From: Asanoa ferruginea
GTDB taxonomy: Bacteria; Actinomycetota; Actinomycetes; Mycobacteriales; Micromonosporaceae
Direction: 5' to 3'
Length of the DNA: 64,000 nt
Assembly: GCF_003387075.1 (NCBI RefSeq)
Contig: NZ_QUMQ01000001.1
Coordinates: 8,618,001-8,682,000 of the forward strand
Shown: in pieces, positions 62,151 through 64,000 of the stretch
Layout: the number at the start of each line of letters is the position of its first letter
Position numbering within the stretch: the first letter of the stretch is position 1
Notes under the pieces: generated by a model
Databases searched by the model: none
What the model was told of the DNA's origin: nothing
What the model saw: the letters and a program-made list of their open reading frames with translations, nothing else
Made by a program: the position numbers and the translations under genes

Positions 62151-64000
62151 GCGGTCACCGCCCCTTCGTCTTCGTAGACGTGCTCGCGCTCGCGGTCGGC
62201 CTCGGCGCGCTCGTAGGCGGTGACCAGGTCGGCGTAGCCCGGTGTGCTGGCCAGCAGCTCCTGGTGGGTGCCGGCGGCGACCACCCGGCCGTGCTCCAGG
62301 TAGACGACCTCGTCGGCGAGCGCGATCGTGGCCCGCCGGTAGGCGACCACCAGGATCGACGTGGGCTGTTCGCCGCCGCGCAGGCCGGCCAGGATGGCCG
62401 CCTCGACCCGCGGGTCGACCGCGCTGGTGGCGTCGTCGAGGATCAGCAGCCGGGGTTTGCCGGCCAGAGCCCGGGCCAGCGTGAGGCGCTGGCGCTGGCC
62501 GCCGGAGAGCGAGGTGCCGCGCTCGCCGACCATCGTGTCGAGCCCCTCGGGCAGGCTGCGGATGAAACCGTCGGCCTGGGCCAGGCGCAGTGCCGCCCAG
62601 ACCACCTCGTCGTCGACGCCCTCGCGGTCGAGGGCCACGTTGGCCCGGACCGTGTCGTCGAAGATGAACGGGATCTGCGCGACCAGCGCGGTCGTGCCGG
62701 CCAGCGCGGCGGCGGTCAGGTCGCGCAGGTGGTGCTCGTCGACGATGACGCGACCTTTGTCGGGGTCGACCAGGCGCACGGCGAGCGACGCGATCGTCGA
62801 CTTGCCGGAGCCGGTCGGGCCGACCAGGGCGACCGTGCGGCCCTCGGGGACGACCAGGCTGATGTCGTGCAGGACGGTCGGGCCCTGCTCCTCGGCGGTG
62901 GCGGTGGCGACCATGTCGTCGTTGGCGGTGTCGGCGCCGGCCGGGTAGGCGTAGTCGACGCCGTCGAAGGCGAGCCGCGCGGGCTCGTCCGATTTTTCCG
63001 GATTTATCGTGCCGTAACGCATCTCGCCCGTCGCCGTCAGCACGTGCTGGAGCCGGTCCCAGCCGGCCACGCTGCGCGGCAACTCGGCCAGCACCCAGCC
63101 GATCGCCCGCACCGGGAACGCCAGCACGGTGAACAGGAACGCGACACTGACCAGGTCGGTGACGGTGATGTCGCCGGCCCGCAGGCGCAGCGTGCCGACC
63201 ACCAGCACGGCCAGCGTGCCGAGGCTGGGCAGCGTCTCCATCAACGGATCGAAGAGGCCGCGCAGCCGGCCCACCGAGATCAGCGCGTCGCGCAGTTCGC
63301 GGGCGTGCGCGGCGAAGCGGTCGGTCTCCGTGCCCTCGCGGCCCATCGTCTTGACCACCAGCGCGCCGTCGAAGCTCTCGTGCGCGATCGCGCTGACCTC
63401 GCCCCGCATCAACTGGGCGCGGGCCTGCCGCGGCGCCATCCGGCGCGAGTAGAAGACGTTGATCAGGGCCAGGCCGACGAACGTGGCCACACCGACCAGA
63501 GCCAGCACCCAGTCGGTGAAGAAGAGCGAGCCGACGGCGCCGAACAGCATCACCATCGTGCCGACTGCGAACGGCAGCGGCGCGATCGGGAACCAGGCGG
63601 CCTCGACGTCGGAGTTGGCGTTGGACAGCAAGGTGCCGGTCGCGTGCCGGTGGTGCCAGGACAGCGGCAGGTCGAGGTAGCGGCCGGTGACCAGCCGCCG
63701 GTAGCGGGCCTGGAGCCGGAACTGCATGTAGCCGGCGCCGAGCCGGCGGCCGAAGATGCCGACCACCCGGAACGCGCTGATCGCGAGGAGCGCGGCCGCG
63801 CCGAGCCAGAGCAGTGCGTCGTTGACCTCGCCGGTTTCCAGGGCCGGCACGATGATCTTGCCGACGATGTGGCCGATCACGTAGGCGCTGCCGACGACCA
63901 GCCCGCCGAACAGGACGCTGCCGCCGACGGCGAAAGTGAAGATCCGCGGTTCGTCGCGGATCGCCCGGCCGAGCACGCGGAAACCCCGGGCGAGCACGTC
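62147..64000 (-). CDS. Heterodimeric ABC exporter, half-transporter with degenerate ATP site (possibly cut at the window edge)
   Basis: At least 616 residues: six membrane segments and a nucleotide-binding domain with Walker A GPTGSGKST, signature LSGGQRQR, Walker B LLILDDATSAVD (Asp replaces the catalytic Glu) and VVAYRRAT, where Tyr replaces the H-loop His. It thus contributes the non-hydrolysing Walker A/B pair and the good signature motif of an asymmetric exporter. An in-frame GTG at 63997 could be the start, but the frame stays open to the edge and homologues usually have a few more N-terminal residues, so the true start may be outside. Confidence 0.9.
   Translation of the reverse strand, partial: DVLARGFRVLGRAIRDEPRIFTFAVGGSVLFGGLVVGSAYVIGHIVGKIIVPALETGEVNDALLWLGAAALLAISAFRVVGIFGRRLGAGYMQFRLQARYRRLVTGRYLDLPLSWHHRHATGTLLSNANSDVEAAWFPIAPLPFAVGTMVMLFGAVGSLFFTDWVLALVGVATFVGLALINVFYSRRMAPRQARAQLMRGEVSAIAHESFDGALVVKTMGREGTETDRFAAHARELRDALISVGRLRGLFDPLMETLPSLGTLAVLVVGTLRLRAGDITVTDLVSVAFLFTVLAFPVRAIGWVLAELPRSVAGWDRLQHVLTATGEMRYGTINPEKSDEPARLAFDGVDYAYPAGADTANDDMVATATAEEQGPTVLHDISLVVPEGRTVALVGPTGSGKSTIASLAVRLVDPDKGRVIVDEHHLRDLTAAALAGTTALVAQIPFIFDDTVRANVALDREGVDDEVVWAALRLAQADGFIRSLPEGLDTMVGERGTSLSGGQRQRLTLARALAGKPRLLILDDATSAVDPRVEAAILAGLRGGEQPTSILVVAYRRATIALADEVVYLEHGRVVAAGTHQELLASTPGYADLVTAYERAEADREREHVYEDEGAVTA

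Overview
The window is about 70% or more G+C, uses GTG/TTG starts and stop/start overlaps (ATGA, GTGA) freely, and carries actinobacterial hallmarks: a hisI-trpE-trpC-trpB-trpA block near lgt, gltB/gltD and pyk, orphan type VII (WXG100) secretion genes, SigE-like sigma genes and a SARP-type regulator. The best fit is a soil actinomycete of the Micromonosporaceae type. No rRNA, tRNA, CRISPR array, integrase or transposase was seen.

Left part (1-12.7 kb): the end of a glycyl-tRNA synthetase beta region and an NAD kinase, then a minus-strand sugar-utilisation operon. In transcription order this is a lipoprotein solute-binding protein, two permeases, an intracellular six-hairpin glycosidase and a secreted discoidin/GH95-like glycosidase. 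A divergent LacI repressor and a perfect 18-bp operator placed just downstream of a near-consensus promoter control it. No transporter ATPase is encoded here.

Accessory part (12.7-30 kb): a PaaI-like thioesterase; a cluster of broken genes (sigma factor, its partner, a DUF6891-like gene and a thioesterase tail); a lower-GC gene with a HEPN-like R-x4-H motif; a compact type VII polymorphic-toxin cassette (YbaB-like, WXG100-like, toxin, presumed immunity gene); and a 1935-residue secreted mosaic of ThuA, sorbosone-dehydrogenase propeller, PKD, CBM6, LamG-like and FIMAH-like modules. SDR, GNAT, a frameshifted epoxide hydrolase and an aromatic amino acid decarboxylase follow. Two intergenic gaps, 16.5 kb apart, hold copies of the same AT-rich 40-bp palindrome.

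Right part (29.6-64 kb): mostly housekeeping (Rrf2 regulator, TesB, pyk, gltD/gltB, lgt, trp genes, hisI). An apparently inserted block at 38.9-46.5 kb (GNAT, HEAT-repeat protein, SARP regulator, FAD monooxygenase) lies between gltB and lgt. Next come a 961-residue acidic protein built on 12-residue repeats with a conserved C-terminal domain, a drug-type ABC exporter with its TetR regulator and probable operator, a methyltransferase, and a heterodimeric ABC exporter with one degenerate ATP site that runs off the right edge.

The strongest candidates for under-described biology are the palindromic repeat family, the HEPN-like island gene with its decaying surroundings, the type VII toxin cassette, the ThuA/propeller/FIMAH mosaic and the acidic repeat protein.
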